Shown: positions 35,706 through 49,041 of the stretch, in pieces
Layout of the letters: every line of letters starts with the position of its first letter
Numbering within the stretch: position 1 is the stretch's first letter
Assembly (NCBI GenBank): GCA_036936605.1
Contig: JAUPFV010000001.1
Location: 217,959,530 to 218,023,529, forward strand
Length of the DNA stretch: 64,000 nt
Origin: Limnanthes douglasii subsp. nivea
Taxonomy: Eukaryota > Streptophyta > Magnoliopsida > Brassicales > Limnanthaceae
Direction: 5' to 3'
The notes under the pieces: model-generated
The model's database searches: none
What the model was told of the DNA's origin: nothing
Seen by the model: the letters and a program-made list of their open reading frames with translations, nothing else
Position numbers and translations under genes: made by a program

Positions 35706-36665
35706 ATGGTAGGAAAACCAAGAATGAGAGGTGTTCCCACCCAAAAAAGAGAAACCGCGTCGCAGAGATGCGTCACTTTCACCAAACGCCGCCAGGGCCT
35801 TTTCAGTAAAGCCGCTCAGCTTTGTCAGTTGTCTGGTGCTCAGATCGCCATTCTCGTTACCGCTCCCTCCAACAGAAACAACTACTATGTCTTCGGTCAT
35901 CCTTCAGTCGATGATCTTACCGACAGAGTTTTGTTGGCTACTACTTCCTCCACTTCCTCAACTTCCTCAACTTCCTCCACTTCCTTGGCTTCGACATCCT
36001 CTGCTTCCACTTCCAGTTCGAGTTCCAGTTTGTGTTCGAGTTTCAGTGATCAGACAAAAACCCTAACCCTAACCCCAACGGGAAAGAAAAGAAAAAGAGA
36101 TGAGATCACTCTTGATGATCGCTGCTGCTGGGACGATGACTCGGACCTAGATCTTACCATCGAGGAGAGAATCCAGAGGATGGAGAAGCTAAAGGACCAC
36201 GCACTCAAGAGGATGAGGTCAGGTGTCTTGGAGACCAAGAAACCCCAGTCACCACTTGAGAATCAGAATCCGAACCAGAATGTCCTGGCTGATCATCTTG
36301 CACTTGCTGCTGAAACTCAAGTAGATCATGATCATGATCATTATCTAGATCTAGATCTAGACCTAGGGTTTGATCTGGATTTCGTGTTTGCTGATTCACA
36401 AACCAGCCATCAAGAAACTGTCGACGGACTCGGTAATAACAGTCGTGGTATTGAAGGCCAAGGTCCTGAACCGTACATGGCATTTCTGGAAAAGGAAATC
36501 GATGCCTTGCCTGATGATGGATATGCAATTGGGAATAGCTTCTCTGATCCGATGGGCGCTATGATTGATGAGATCGATTGTGGGTATAATAATGTTACTA
36601 TGGCTAGCCGTTGCTGCGACTGCTCTTTCGATATCTTCCCACCAAATGTAACTCTTTCGTATTGA
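35706..36665 (+). CDS. Type I (M-alpha) MADS-box transcription factor (U4)
   Basis: 319 residues with no amino-acid difference from U1, U2 or U6. Overlapping frames on both strands across the gene also translate identically in all four units, so the DNA itself is at or near 100% identical. This contrasts with the acidic exon of the same unit, which has four replacements. Confidence 0.95.
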   Translation: MVGKPRMRGVPTQKRETASQRCVTFTKRRQGLFSKAAQLCQLSGAQIAILVTAPSNRNNYYVFGHPSVDDLTDRVLLATTSSTSSTSSTSSTSLASTSSASTSSSSSSLCSSFSDQTKTLTLTPTGKKRKRDEITLDDRCCWDDDSDLDLTIEERIQRMEKLKDHALKRMRSGVLETKKPQSPLENQNPNQNVLADHLALAAETQVDHDHDHYLDLDLDLGFDLDFVFADSQTSHQETVDGLGNNSRGIEGQGPEPYMAFLEKEIDALPDDGYAIGNSFSDPMGAMIDEIDCGYNNVTMASRCCDCSFDIFPPNVTLSY

Positions 36666-38107
36666 GAGTTAGGAACAGCTGACTTGAATAGAGTAGGTTT
36701 ATTGTATACAATTGGAGATTACTCTAACAAATTACTACGTGTTAGAATACTGAGATTGGTGTAACAAATTAATGAGTTGTAAAGTTTAACCGTACATAAA
36801 TAAATAAGAACATAGTGAGTATTATGAGTAAGGTTGCCAAGTCTGTGAGAGTACCACTTTAAGGTACTTTTATTGATGCTCCCACGAGTCCATGAATGAA
36901 TGAGCACTAACATTGTCAATTCTTGTATTATACAATGTATCTCTGCTAAGATTTATCAAAACATTTCGTATGAATAAGAAAATACCAACTTATGTATATG
37001 ACCAAGGTTCCCAAGTCTATCGAGTATAGGTAGACTAAACCTACAATCTGTTATCTGTGAACAGACACAAATCAAGTATCATATGCTACCAAAATAAATT
37101 AACCTACAATCTGTTATCTGTGAACAGACACAAATCAAGTATCATATGCTACCAAAATAAATTAAATTGAGGCTTTGCCATTTCTTTTTTCTGCTATCCT
37201 CCTTCTCCCTATTGGCTACTGCCACATTCATAGCATACTATTACTACTATGATGGCTCACTTTTTCTACTAAAACCACTTTTCTAATAAAATTTAGTGCT
37301 GCTTCTCTTTTCTATAGATGTGGTCTGATTTGATTTTACGTGGACTTATTGAAATTGTCTTTTTATATTCAATACTTTTCTAATACAGTTTTTTTTTCTT
37401 TTCGACTTGGTTAAACTTTAGCACTAGTTCCCACCTTTCTTTTGTTAAAATTAGTTTGACTTGTTATTTTTATTAAAATTTTAAGATAAAAAATCGATAG
37501 TAACAATCACGATCGCATGAAATGTAATAAAATTATAATTATTTTCATTTTGATTATAAGATTAGAGATGGAATGGATTATAATAGTATTGGAACATGTA
37601 GTTGTATAAAATTAAGTTAATTAAAAATTATGCTCATCTTCTATCATCTGTAGTCTCCATCATCTATCATTTATATATAGAGTACCAAAATGAAATTAAG
37701 ATTTATAGAGAACAAAAAAAAAGTTAAGAAAACAAAAAGAAAAGATACACCAACTATAGAAATAATACTTACTAAGTCTAAGAGTAGGAGGCAGAGTGAA
37801 ATGCAGAATTTGACTTCTCCTTCAGCACTTTTGCTCGTAAAGAAAAAAAATGAAAATGAGAATTTGATATGAAAGGTGTTATGATTTGGCCACTACAAAT
37901 ATTCAATACCCTTCAAAATAATTGTCTTTTCTCATTGAAAATTCATGAAGTAGTACTACCACTCGTCCTATGTATATTTTAAAAAAGACTAAAATTAGAT
38001 TTGATATTGATGTATGTTTTAAAGTTTTTTTATTAAATTATATAATCGAAACTAGTTTGCGTGTGGAATGTAGACGGAAAATTAAAATATTATAAAAGTA
38101 AAATTTA

Positions 38108-38791
38108 AAGAAATCCCAATCACCACTTGAGAATCAGAATCAGAATGCCAATGTCTTGGGTGATCATCTTGCACCAGCTGCTGAAACTCAAACAGATCTT
38201 GATCTAGAGCTAGGGTTTGATCTGGATTTCGTGTTTGCTAATATCCAGAGCGATTTTGCTGAGGAATTTTCTGACTTTGGTGATTTACAAACCAGGCAAC
38301 AAGAAAGTGTGAACGAACCGGTTAATAACAGTCATACTAATGAGGGCCAAGGTGGTGAACCGTACATGGAATCTCTGATAAAGGAAATAGATGCCTTGGG
38401 TGATGATGACAATGCAATCTCTGATCCAATGGGCTCTATGATTGATGAGATTGATCGTGGGTATGATAATGTTGCTAATATCGAGAGGGATTTTTCAGAG
38501 GAATGTTATGACTCTGGTGATTTACAAACCAGGCAACAAGGAAGTGTGAGCGAACCGGGTAATAGCAGTCGTAGTAATGAAGGGCAGGGTCTTGAACCGT
38601 ACATGGAGTTTCTGGAAAAGGAAATAGATGCCTTGGGTGATGATGATTATGCAATTGGGAATAGCTTGTCTGATCCAAAGGGCGCTATGAGTGATGAGAT
38701 TGATTGTGGGTATAACAATCTTAATTTGGCTAGCCGTTGCTGCGACAGCTCTTTAGATTTCTTCCGACCAAATAGAGCTCTTTGTTATTGA
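38108..38791 (+). pseudogene. MADS-less paralogue (U4)
   Basis: 227 open codons with both C-terminal modules. Differs from U1 by TTA for TTC in SSFDFF (now SSLDFF) and by silent changes, including GTCTTGGG for GTCCTGGG at 38153. No 5' ATG. Confidence 0.75.
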
Positions 38792-39041
38792 GAGTTAGAA
38801 GAGTTGACTTTGTTTTTTCGTGAATATTCATTATTGAAGTTGAATAGAATAGGTTTACCTACACAATTTGAAATTGCTCCAGTGAATTGACAATTTTGTA
38901 GAGCTGTAAATCAGTTGACTATTGAGATTGCTCAGTAACAAGTAACAAATGAGTCGTAAATGAGTTGTAAAGTCGAACAGAGATTATGTGATAATAGATA
39001 TATAAACAATTTAATTCAGATGTGTGTTTTGGTTTTTCCAG

Positions 39042-39459
39042 CTACTTATTTCGTAACCAAAATCAAAATCCAGCGCTTCATCAAGATCCAGCCAATCTCA
39101 AGCATGATCTACGTTTAGACCAGTGTGTTCCACAGTCTCAGCTTCTTACGGCCCAAGAACTCATTCCTTTAGCTGATCCGCAAAAAGATCCTCCCGCTGA
39201 TGCTGATGCTGATGCTGATGCTAATACTGATACTATTAATGGAAGTGAAGTTGTTGGTAAAATTAATAGTGGTGATTGGCGTATAGATCTTCTCCAAAAC
39301 GAAGCAGGAGGTTTTTTCGCAGACATTGATGGTGCATATAAGGCTGATGTTCGTAAGAAGTGCGAAACCGACAACTGGATTTCCAATTTTATCAAAACAC
39401 ATGATATTTCTATTGGGTTTACGGAGCTGAATCAAATATTGATATCTGGTCACTACTAA
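39042..39459 (+). CDS. Acidic exon-like ORF (U4)
   Basis: Still open but with four replacements against the other copies: His to Arg in GDWHIDLL, Asp to Gly in DIDDAY, Gly to Arg in ADVGKK and Lys to Thr in GFKELN. All four change the residue, which suggests little constraint in this copy. Confidence 0.3.
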
Positions 39460-39791
39460 GCTTTGTTCTGTCTCATGTAGATTTATATCGAGTCCATTGT
39501 CACAAGTTCTATAGACTTATATGATATAACATTTTTAGTTTTCCGATTTATTGTATTGTGTCTATTGTGACGAGTTATATAGTTTTATACGATATTGAAT
39601 CTATTGTAACCTACTGAATCTATCGTCAGGAGTTATGTGTTTCAACATGTGAATGCAATGCCAACATGAAGGATTAATTTTTACACTTGTCACTGTTGGT
39701 ATTCTTGTAAATTCTCTTCTGCCTTCAACTATAATCACATACTTATCTTCATATGTAAATTACATACAAATCACATATCTAATCATGATAC

Positions 39792-40485
39792 GTGTATGGA
39801 ATTTAACCTTGAGTATGAACAGGTACTATTTCCATATCTAATCTATCTAGTTCGCAGGCACATAACATCTATTGAACAGCAGTTTATGTTGCAGGTCGAG
39901 ATTAGGATTGTAGAATGCTTGATGTTGTACATCTGCGGCTAAAATGTACTGTTAGGGATGACTTCTGCAGGTTGCAGTCCCTCAAGGTTGGTATGCTGAG
40001 AAATTAGTATGCTGAGACCGACCTCTAATCTAATACCCATTTCTCCCATTTGTACAAGCATGGTTCCTACCTACAACATTACCAAAAACCACTATCTTCA
40101 CAAAAATAGCACTAGATGCCTCTAAAACAACATCAATTGAACTCTCAGCAGACTATAATATGAATACTTTATTACTTATACCTGTATAAATTCAATTGTA
40201 CACCCAAAAAAAGGTCTACTGTCCATTCACCATATAACATCATTGGCCTGCAAACCAAGTTCACTGCATTGTAGCAGCAAACCTACCAACCTTGAGGGAC
40301 TGCAACCTGCAGAAGTCATCCCTAACAGTACATTTTAGCCGCAGATTTACAACATCAAGCATTCTACAATCCTAATCTCGACCTGCAACGGAAACTGCTG
40401 TTCAATAGATGTTATGTGCCTGCGAACTAGATAGATTAGATATGGAAATAGTACCTGTTCATACTCAAGGTTAAATTCCATACAC
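39792..40485. repeat. 202-bp inverted repeat with 290-bp spacer (U4)
   Basis: Left arm 39792-39993 starts GTGTATGGAATTTAACC; right arm 40284-40485 ends GGTTAAATTCCATACAC. I see three mismatches between arms (TAT/CC and C/A differences). No clear target-site duplication flanks it. The spacer 39994-40283 has no ORF I recognise. If transcribed it would form a long near-perfect hairpin. Confidence 0.92.
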
Positions 40486-43161
40486 TTATCTTCAAGGTTA
40501 AATCATATACAAATCCAGAATCCGGATTTGTGTTTTGGTTTTCCCGGTAAGTTACTTGGTAACCTATCATTTGATTGGTATTTTCTACTGTTTAAGATAT
40601 TTGCTTATAAAAGCCTTGTAATCTGTCTGCTCCTGTGACGTCCCAAAGCACATAAGAAACATTGCCAGTGTTGAAATAATCCTATAAAGTTTACCAGCTT
40701 TTAAGAGGCTCTAGACAATGAATGGGGGACTAAGCAACTGCATCTTGTAAATGCAAATTTTGATTAAAATATGTAAATGACACTACTATAAATAATGGAT
40801 AATGATACATAAACAATTTAATTCAAGATTTGTGATTTGGTTTTTTCATGTATTTACTTTGTAACCTATTCAGATATTTGCTCTTAATCCCCTTGTAATC
40901 AATCTACTAGATATTTTCTCTTAAAAACGCCTTGTAATCGATCTGCTCTCGTGACATTCCAAAGCAAATAAAAAAAAACATTATATCGTACGATTTTTTA
41001 TTTATTTGTTTTTACTCATTCGCTTTTGAAAAATTAATTACTTTATATAAAAGTATGCGATGAAGATTTAAATCTTTCGCCTACTATCACAATTAAAAAA
41101 TCATATAACCTATCATCATTTTTTTTAAATTCTAATATTATAACCTAAAATTTTTAAACCATAAATCTTAAAATCTCTAAATTACAAACTTAGAAAAATT
41201 GATTTCGAATGCAAAATATATTCCAAAATACATAAACCATATTTAAAAAATAGGAGGAAAAAAAATGGTAATATATTATTAGTTATAATAGTGTATTTAA
41301 AAAAATTAAATCGCAATATATAGAATAATAATCTATTGAACTAGTGGCCAAATATCTAATGGTTTATAACACTAACATCCTTCGTGAAATTCAGAGTCCA
41401 ATAATAATAAGCAGGGAGGGTTTGAAATACCGATTTAGTCTTCGTGAAGTTATCAACAACCTACGAATCTGATGTAACATATGAAAGCGAGATCACCCCG
41501 AAATGAAATTGATGACGAGCGAAGTGACAACTCAATATTAATGTGTTCCGTCCTCTCATGAAAAACATAATTTTTTGCAACATAATGAAAATGATTATGA
41601 TTATGCAATTGGGAATAGCTTGTCTGATCCAAAAGGTGCGATGATTGATGAGATTGATTGTGGGTATAACAATTTTAATTTGGCTACCCGTTGTTGTGAC
41701 ACCTCTTTCGATTTCTTCCGACCAGCTCTTTGTTATTGAAAATTAGAAGAGTTGACTTTGTTTTTTCGTTATATTTATTATTGAATTTGAATATAATAGG
41801 TTTCTTGTATACAATTGGATTGCTCTAATGAATTAACGATTTTTTAAAGATGTAAATCATTTGACTATTAAGATTGATCTCTAACAAATAACAAATGAGT
41901 TGTAAAGTTGAATAGAAATTTGGTGATAATAAATATATAAACAATTTAATTCAGATTTGTGTTTAGTTTTTCCAGTTGCTTACTTAGTAAGCTATCATTT
42001 AATTTGGATTTTGTGCTTTGGTTTTCCTAGTTACTTACTTAGTAACCTAACATTGGATTGGTATTTCTTACTGTGCAAGATATTTGCCGTTAAAATCCTT
42101 GTAATTTACCTGCCGAGAAAAATTATATTATAATTAACTAATGTAAATAAATTTTTTTGAAGAAAATCTTCTATAGTTTTTCAATTATTTGTTTTTACCA
42201 ATTTATTTTTGAAAAGTTAATCAATTCATAAAATTATGCATTGAAGTTTTAAATCTTTTATCTACCAACACAATAAAAATCATTAATCTTGTTGAACAAC
42301 TTATAACTAAATTAATGTTGTGTTATAAATCGACTCTTTTCAAATGATGTTTTTATTGCTATATGTTACATTTCGATTAAAGAATGCACATTTCCCAAAA
42401 AAACCAAAGTTAAGTTTGTTTGTAGCGACATAACCCTTTAGGTTTGAATAAGCGCTCTTTGTGTGGTTAGTGTTCGTGTTTCCAAAATGCATGAACTTCT
42501 TCGTTTTTCACGCGATAAACTTATCGATGTAAAAAACTAACTAAGAAGTTTTAATGTATTCAATTGCTTTATAATAGTCTTTGAACTTTTGAAGTATATT
42601 ATTCGGACTTTTGTTAAATGTTTCTTCACTTTCCGGCTACAATGTTTTATTCCTTGAATCCATAAAACGATAAAATAATTTTTTTAATAATTGTTTAAAT
42701 CTAATTTTCATGGTTTTTCGTAGACTATCTTCTTAGTTATGTATGTCATCTATCTTTAGTTGTATTTTTTCAATGGTGAGAAAGTTATATAAACTTAAGT
42801 TGGTGATAGTAAAACTTGGTTCAAGGGTAAAATTGGGTTTTAAACTTTTTTTTATTGATATTAAGTATTTGGCCAAAGCTATTTCCTTCGTTAGAATTTT
42901 TATTTCTTCCATAATTTGAAAACAAATCCCATGTTGTTATTTCCTCTATAAAGGAAATTACACATTTGTCCTTCTACCAATTTATTCTACCTTTTTCATT
43001 TTCAAAAACGCCATTATTCTACCCCATTTATTCTATTATCCTACCCATTAACAAAATTCAAAGAAAAAAAACCATATTTATCTATTTCTTCAGTTTTCTA
43101 CCTTTTGCTTTTCTTCATTTTTTGGTAATGTCTTTTGGCTATGGCTGTTCTTGTTAGGTTA
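40486..43161. other. Long-unit 3' part (U4)
   Basis: Same content as 24770-27437 in U3: repeated acceptor-like modules, the third MADS relic and AT-rich spacer. Small frames around 42966-43347 are in simple-sequence DNA and I do not call them genes. Confidence 0.5.
41588..41739 (+). pseudogene. 3'-end relic of a third MADS paralogue (U4)
   Basis: Copy of 25868-26019; one base differs (GATTATGATTATG for GATGATGATTATG), changing Asp to Tyr near its start. Ends in the same CYStop. Confidence 0.75.
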
Positions 43162-43260
43162 GGGTTCTTATTTGGTAGATTTAGTGTTCGATTAGGGTTC
43201 TTACTTGGTAGATTTAGGGTTCGATTAGGGTTTTTATTTGGTATAATTAGGGTTCGATTA
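43162..43260 (+). repeat. 33-bp minisatellite (x3) with TTAGGGTT cores (U4)
   Basis: Same three copies as 27438-27536, with no difference seen. Confidence 0.85.
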
Positions 43261-43354
43261 AGGTTTATGCTGTTTGTTTGGGTCTATTTTCGAGTTTGGT
43301 TCGGTTTTGTGTCTATATGGCAGTTCTACTGTATTCTGTTTTTTTAACGATAAC

Positions 43355-43554
43355 ATATGATTCCGAGAGGCCATCTCGGAATCATATACTTTTTTTTAAA
43401 CTGCAAAAGACCTGATTCCGAGTGGCCATCTCGGAATCAGGTGCAAATGTTTTTTGAAAAATTACATCTGATTCTGAGTGGCCATCTCGGAATCAGAAGT
43501 AATTTGTGAATTTTTTTGCACCTGATTCCGAGATGGCCACTCGGAATCAGGTGC
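43355..43554. repeat. Cluster of four palindromes (U4)
   Basis: Same four hairpins as in U3. Here the first loop reads GGCCAT and the last palindrome is GATTCCGAGATGGCCACTCG, restoring pairing that U3 lost (CCAAGA). In this unit the second and fourth palindromes are reverse complements of each other apart from one end base. Confidence 0.9.
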
Positions 43555-43603
43555 AATGTCTCTGTCTCTTTATTAAGGTTGTAATTTTTTCAAAACAACT
43601 AAT

Positions 43604-46496
43604 TTAGAGATACTGCTTCAGAATCAGTTGCGTTTTGCTCGGAAATGTAGAAATTGGGAATGCAGTATCAAAACCAACATTTTTGAAGTGATAATGTTGC
43701 TGGTGTTGTTGTTGGTGTTGAACTTGTTGTTGTTGATGCTATTGGTGTTTTTGTCTGTCGGTCTCCTGTTTCATACAAATTCCAAAATAAAAAGGTGGAA
43801 GGGTTAAGCATACTATAATTATAGTTGTGAACGATTCGCATGCTGACCTGATATTTGTTCGATCCATCTCAAACAATTCGCATGCCGAGCTGCGAATTAT
43901 AAAATAACCAACCAACTAGAGTAAAACACAATTCGTAATATACGATGCGAATTGTTCGGCCATCACTACACAACAGTCCTGATATTTGTTTGATATCATC
44001 ATATCATGTGATGCATTGTTTGAATATGTTTTCAACTAGAAAACCCCGCTGACTGTTTTAAATGGATACACTGACTTTGTTTGAATATTTACACAACAGT
44101 AAATATTATTATAGAAACAATTTCATCACAACAAATAAATAAGATATTTGAATCTTAGTGTACTTTTGATCCACTTACATCTTCTAGGTTGTCTGGGTCT
44201 GCCACTTATTTCTCACGATCTTCTATCTCCTTTGCCCCGTGAAGTACAAGTTGTTGGTCATTCGGAAGAGACTCGTGTCTTTCTTTCTCCGTCTGTGTCT
44301 CCGTGGTGTCCATCTCTGTGGACACCAACAACTATTCTTGCATCCTTCCAGATGGTACCGGTATGGGTGAATGGTCCCCATCATCATCCCTCTCTTTTAG
44401 CATTACTCCATCAGCATCGTGCTAATCAGCATCAGGCACAGATGCCTGCAATTCAGTGGACGCAGCTCTATCTGGAAATGCTGGTACCTTCTCAACTACC
44501 GGGCTTCCAATCTGGCAAATTGGCTGAGAGATAGCATTGTGGAGTTTTTGTGCTTCAAGATCCGCTATCTTTTATTTCAATTCTTCCAGCTGAAAAAATG
44601 ATAGCAGACGTTTTATAAACATATTAAGTGCTGATTATAGCGATTCTTTAACGCTCAATTTCATACTTACTTCTTTGGCGTAGTTTTCTATCTTTCTCTC
44701 GTACTTGTTCTTGTCGGCATATGTCTTCAACCGCTTTAATTCAGCAACAGTTGCAGACTTATTTGGAGTAGACACTCTAAGTTTGAGGATAAAATTACCG
44801 ATTGTTTCACTCATACTAGTTGTGCCCTCGTCGTCGGGCTCCTGCCTGGATGTGCCGAGCGGTGGTGGTGGAATCGTTTGCTTGGGGAGTCTTGGTGGTG
44901 GAATCCTTGGCTCAGGGAGTCTTGGTTGTTGGGGTCTGGGTGATATCACCTGATTCGTTTCTTTTTGTTTCTATAATGCTCGTCTCCTTGGTTTTGTGGC
45001 TGTGATTTTCTTCCTCTTCCTTGGTTTTTCTTTCGGTGAAATAGATTCTTCATCTGCATCTCTACTATCTACTGGCTCTCCGAAAGCTTCGCTTTTAGCC
45101 TCAGTAAGATATAGTGGACCTTCGAAAACCTACCAACAGAGGCATACGTAAGTAAATAGATGCAAGCGGGTTGTTTTGAAAGTATGAGGGTGTAGATAGA
45201 CAAATTGTTTTTTACAAACAGTTCGCATTATACGCTGCGAATTGTGTGAAATTCTATCCCTGTTAGAGTTGCAAACAACTCACATTTTAGAATGTGAATT
45301 GTGTGTAAACAATATGATGCGAATTGTGTGGAAACAATAAGTTGCGAACTCAGATTGCATCCCAGGGTGCAAAATGTTTGATACATTGTTCTAATATAAC
45401 ACCAATCAAAACGCATGATATGCTGCGAACTGTTTGCAACCCCAATTCAATACCTATATAAAGCTCATACTTGATCATCTTTCAGGTTGGGTATTCTAAT
45501 AAGCAGTGCCACGGTTGGTGTTTGGCACTCTAATCCCAACCATTTGAAAAACCTTGGTATCGAGGTCGGCTTCGCTACCTCGAGGCCGACTGTTGTGTGA
45601 TCCATGAAGAAGGGCTGCATGGGGACAAGTTTTATCATCAAGATGCTCTGTACATAACTAATTTTTATACTGCATAGATCAATCTTACAATTAGAAGGAC
45701 GACGCAGCCGACGACTCTATCGAGTTTTTCGATTGCTAAGCAACTCCTAATAGACTGTCGAAGCTTGTACAGTATTGATCCAGACCAGTCGTAATTGTTT
45801 ATTTTGCTGAGGTCTTCAAAAAAATAAAGCGTGCTCCAACCCATGATATCTCCAGATATGAAGTAGAATAGAGTGGAGCACAAAAACAGTATCAACGGCC
45901 TTGCAACGTCTTCACACTCATGCTGTCCCCCTTCGCTTATGGCTTTTTCTATACGTGCCTGTAAAACCAACGACAACATGCTATGTTAGTAAAGTACAAC
46001 ATCCTGCTTTATAAGATGAATTCGATTTTACAGGTACCTTTATAATGATATTCGTTATTGTTTAGTATTTGTCGGTCCTACTTTCCTAGCAGTTTTACCC
46101 ATGAAGTATTTCTTTATCATCCTCGATTCGTCCTCCTCGCCGGGCGCGTATTTGTTGTGAAATGCTCTGGTTTTTGTTAACCGCATTTTCTCCGTGCCAT
46201 GCTTCATCCCGAATATAACCTTCACATAGTCTTCAGTTAGCTTTACAAACTTTGCGCCAATATAAAGGCATCTTTATCAACAAAGAACCTCTCGACGAGA
46301 TACTGAATGATCAAGTAGAATTTCTTCTTTGGCAGCTCTGCCTCATTACGGATGTCAAAAGACGTTTTCAAAAGCATGTAGAAGGGTGTGTTTCATGCAG
46401 CTTCAATGTGGGTATGGGTAATACGGTTCTCTTTAAGAAGCTTCAGAAGGCTCACCAACCCTGATCTGTAATAGCTTTGTTTTGTTGTCATACTTC
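43604..46496 (-). pseudogene. Transposon-type gene, copy across U4/U5
   Basis: Exons 46496-46038, 45958-45689, 45129-44671 (153 codons, one extra Pro), 44589-44179 and 43765-43604. Here the Tyr codon of IENYAKE near 44680 is intact, where the U3/U4 and U5/U6 copies have TAG. The stop in the basic region (TAG after RRRAL) and a stop after LEELK (TAA instead of TGA) remain, so it is still a pseudogene. Confidence 0.65.
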
Positions 46497-47277
46497 CTGC
46501 ACAAACACAAATCAGTTGGAGTGTCACACACCTCGCATCACAAGATGCGAACTTCCTATCTATTAGTTAAAGTGTCACATGATTCACATGATAAGCTGCG
46601 AATTGCCTATATATCAGTAGAGTATTTACAAGCAATTCGTAGTCTGGCCTATGAATTGTTTGTAAATACAAGCTGCGAAATGCATGGCATACACATTCAA
46701 TCAAGCTGCGAATTGCTATGAAATATATACAGATATGAAGCTGCAAATTGTTTGCATCCTGGGTGATGAAGATGCGAATTGTACTACATCGCACACGTAC
46801 AAGCTGGGAACTGTTCTATTTTTTACATGTACGTTGCAGGGATCTAGGAAATATCAAAACAACACCAAAATTAATAATCAACTACCTAATGCACATCTAA
46901 CATACATCACAGTTCTCAGGAAAGTATTAACATTACATGCAACAAAACTTCTACCCTGGGTTCGACAATTAACCCATAAACTCACAAACTATCGTTACTA
47001 AATACTTCGTTCCGGTATAAAAAGCAACGCAGACCGTGAAATAACAGAAAATAATTGTTCGAATTCATCAAAATCGTAAAAAAAGTACACTTTCCACGAT
47101 AATGCTTACATGGTTATTTCTAAAAATTGTACTATTCACCGGTCGGAGACGAATTGACGACAACGTTTTCGAACAGAAGGTGGTTACTCGTTTGACGGAG
47201 TAAAAGATGGTGATCGGTCCAATTCCGTTGAAGGTGCGAAGGGCGACTGATTTCAGAGAGAAGCTGTAGGGGTTTCG

Positions 47278-47282
<5 letters not shown>

Positions 47283-47339
<57 letters not shown>
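47283..47339. repeat. (GA)n microsatellite, 57 bp (U5)
   Basis: Intermediate allele of the leader GA tract. Confidence 0.95.
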
Positions 47340-47342
<3 letters not shown>

Positions 47343-48813
47343 CACGAAGTCAAACGGTTTCTGGTGGTTTCTAAAATTAGACGTGTTTGGGTTTGTTTAG
47401 GGTGATGGGAAGGTGGCAAAAAGTGGATTTGAAGTGAAAAATGGGTATATATAGTCGGAAGATCTTTAGGTTTATATTCATGCACCAATGATTTTCATTG
47501 GTTTTTGAAGTACGAATTACAACTAAGGTTTTTAATATAACTATTCAAGCACCTCGCGCTCCCATTATGGTCACTAATCTCGTGATGATTAAATATATTT
47601 TTGGGTGTAAAAACGGAAGATCTTTAGGTTTATAGTATTAAAAATATTTTATAGAGAATAGTGAGAGAAAGAAGACGCTTGTATTTAATGTTTTTTGAAA
47701 AAGTCCAACCCTTTTAATGAAGTTGGTTGAGATATTTATTCTCTTTTTGATATTTATGGATCTTTTGGGTCAGATTTTGTTATTCAGATCCATGTTATGA
47801 GCCCTCGAGCCCATACTTCAAGGTACTATGCATACAGCTGAGTCACTGGTTTACTTAGGTAACTGCTTTGTCATCAAGTTTTAATCATTAGGTCTGAATT
47901 GTCCCTTTAAGAAAAATCCGAATTACTAGTATAGGCTTCCAAAGATATCCGATCATATCAACATTTAGTTAATCAAACATTGTGATTCGCATTTAGTTAA
48001 TCAGTTGTTCATGATTTACATTTACATTGCTTTCTTTGCACATGTAATATTTGGTTTTTCATATGCAAAAGCTTCTTTCTCCAAAACCATAACCTCATCT
48101 ACATTATGTACAAGACGATGAATAGAAAAATAGCATAACAAGGTTCAATAATTGTATCAGAAACCTTAAGAGATAGAAAAATGGAAAACGTGGACATCAT
48201 TCGACATGGATTTGGTAGTCCCCTTAAGTATTTCTAGAAAATGGTACTTTGATAATGACCACGAAGACTCATCAAAGAAATCTTTTGATAAAATCTTTCA
48301 CATATCTTAGTGAATTAAAAATTATTAATTATTTATTCCTATTAATAAGTATGAAATTTTATTAAATGTAACATTTTTTTATTAATATTTAAAAAAAAAG
48401 ATAATCCTCACAAAAAATCACTGTAAATAATTTAAATAATATTTTTTTTATCAAAATAATAATATTTTTTTATACAGCATTAATGATAATTATTATTTTG
48501 CTTTAATTTTTAATTTTGTACCCGTTACTATTTTTTCAATTCTATCACTTTTTACTTTTTACATTTTCACTTTTTTATATCCTCCTTATATTTTATTATA
48601 TTGTTGGTAACTAACTAACTTAGTTACTCTAACAGTATAGGAATATATAATGAGGACGTGAGAAAGTAAAATTAATCTATATTTAACATTATTTAAATTA
48701 TTTACAAATATTTTTTTGATTTTTTTTTCAAATTTAATTTAAAAGGTAACATTTGATAAGTAACAAATTATTTAAATTTTCTAGACTTGTCTAAAATATT
48801 TTTTAGAGGGAAG

Positions 48814-49041
48814 ATGGGTAGAAAGGGAACAATTGGCAGAAAAAATGAGAAGAGGGGACGAACGAGAGTGAGAAGACTATATAAAACAAAATTAGTGATG
48901 ATCGATTGCTTGCAATTCATTAAGCAACGGTATCGTCTCTTTACGTTCTTTTGTTATTCTTCGTTTTACAATAGATCTTGTGTAAATGAATATATATTAT
49001 TGTTTTTTTATTTTATTTTTTATAAAATTAAAAAAAATTGA
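48814..49041 (+). CDS. Small basic ORF, copy a (U5)
   Basis: Conserved first part as in other units; Tyr replaces Ser in FFCSSS, and the frame ends at KIKKN because of the A-run length. Confidence 0.25.
   Translation: MGRKGTIGRKNEKRGRTRVRRLYKTKLVMIDCLQFIKQRYRLFTFFCYSSFYNRSCVNEYILLFFYFIFYKIKKN

Larger units (their letters stand above)
29798..45525. repeat. Tandem unit U4 (only complete long unit)
   Basis: 15,728 bp and the reference for the full organisation: pseudogene 5' exons, leader with short (GA)n, basic ORFs, MADS gene, MADS-less paralogue, acidic exon, inverted repeat with both arms, third MADS relic, minisatellite, palindromes and pseudogene 3' exons. Spacers: AT-rich 31708-33070 and 33855-34696; MADS 3' flank 36666-38107 with the 63-bp duplication at 37038-37163. 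Confidence 0.93.
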
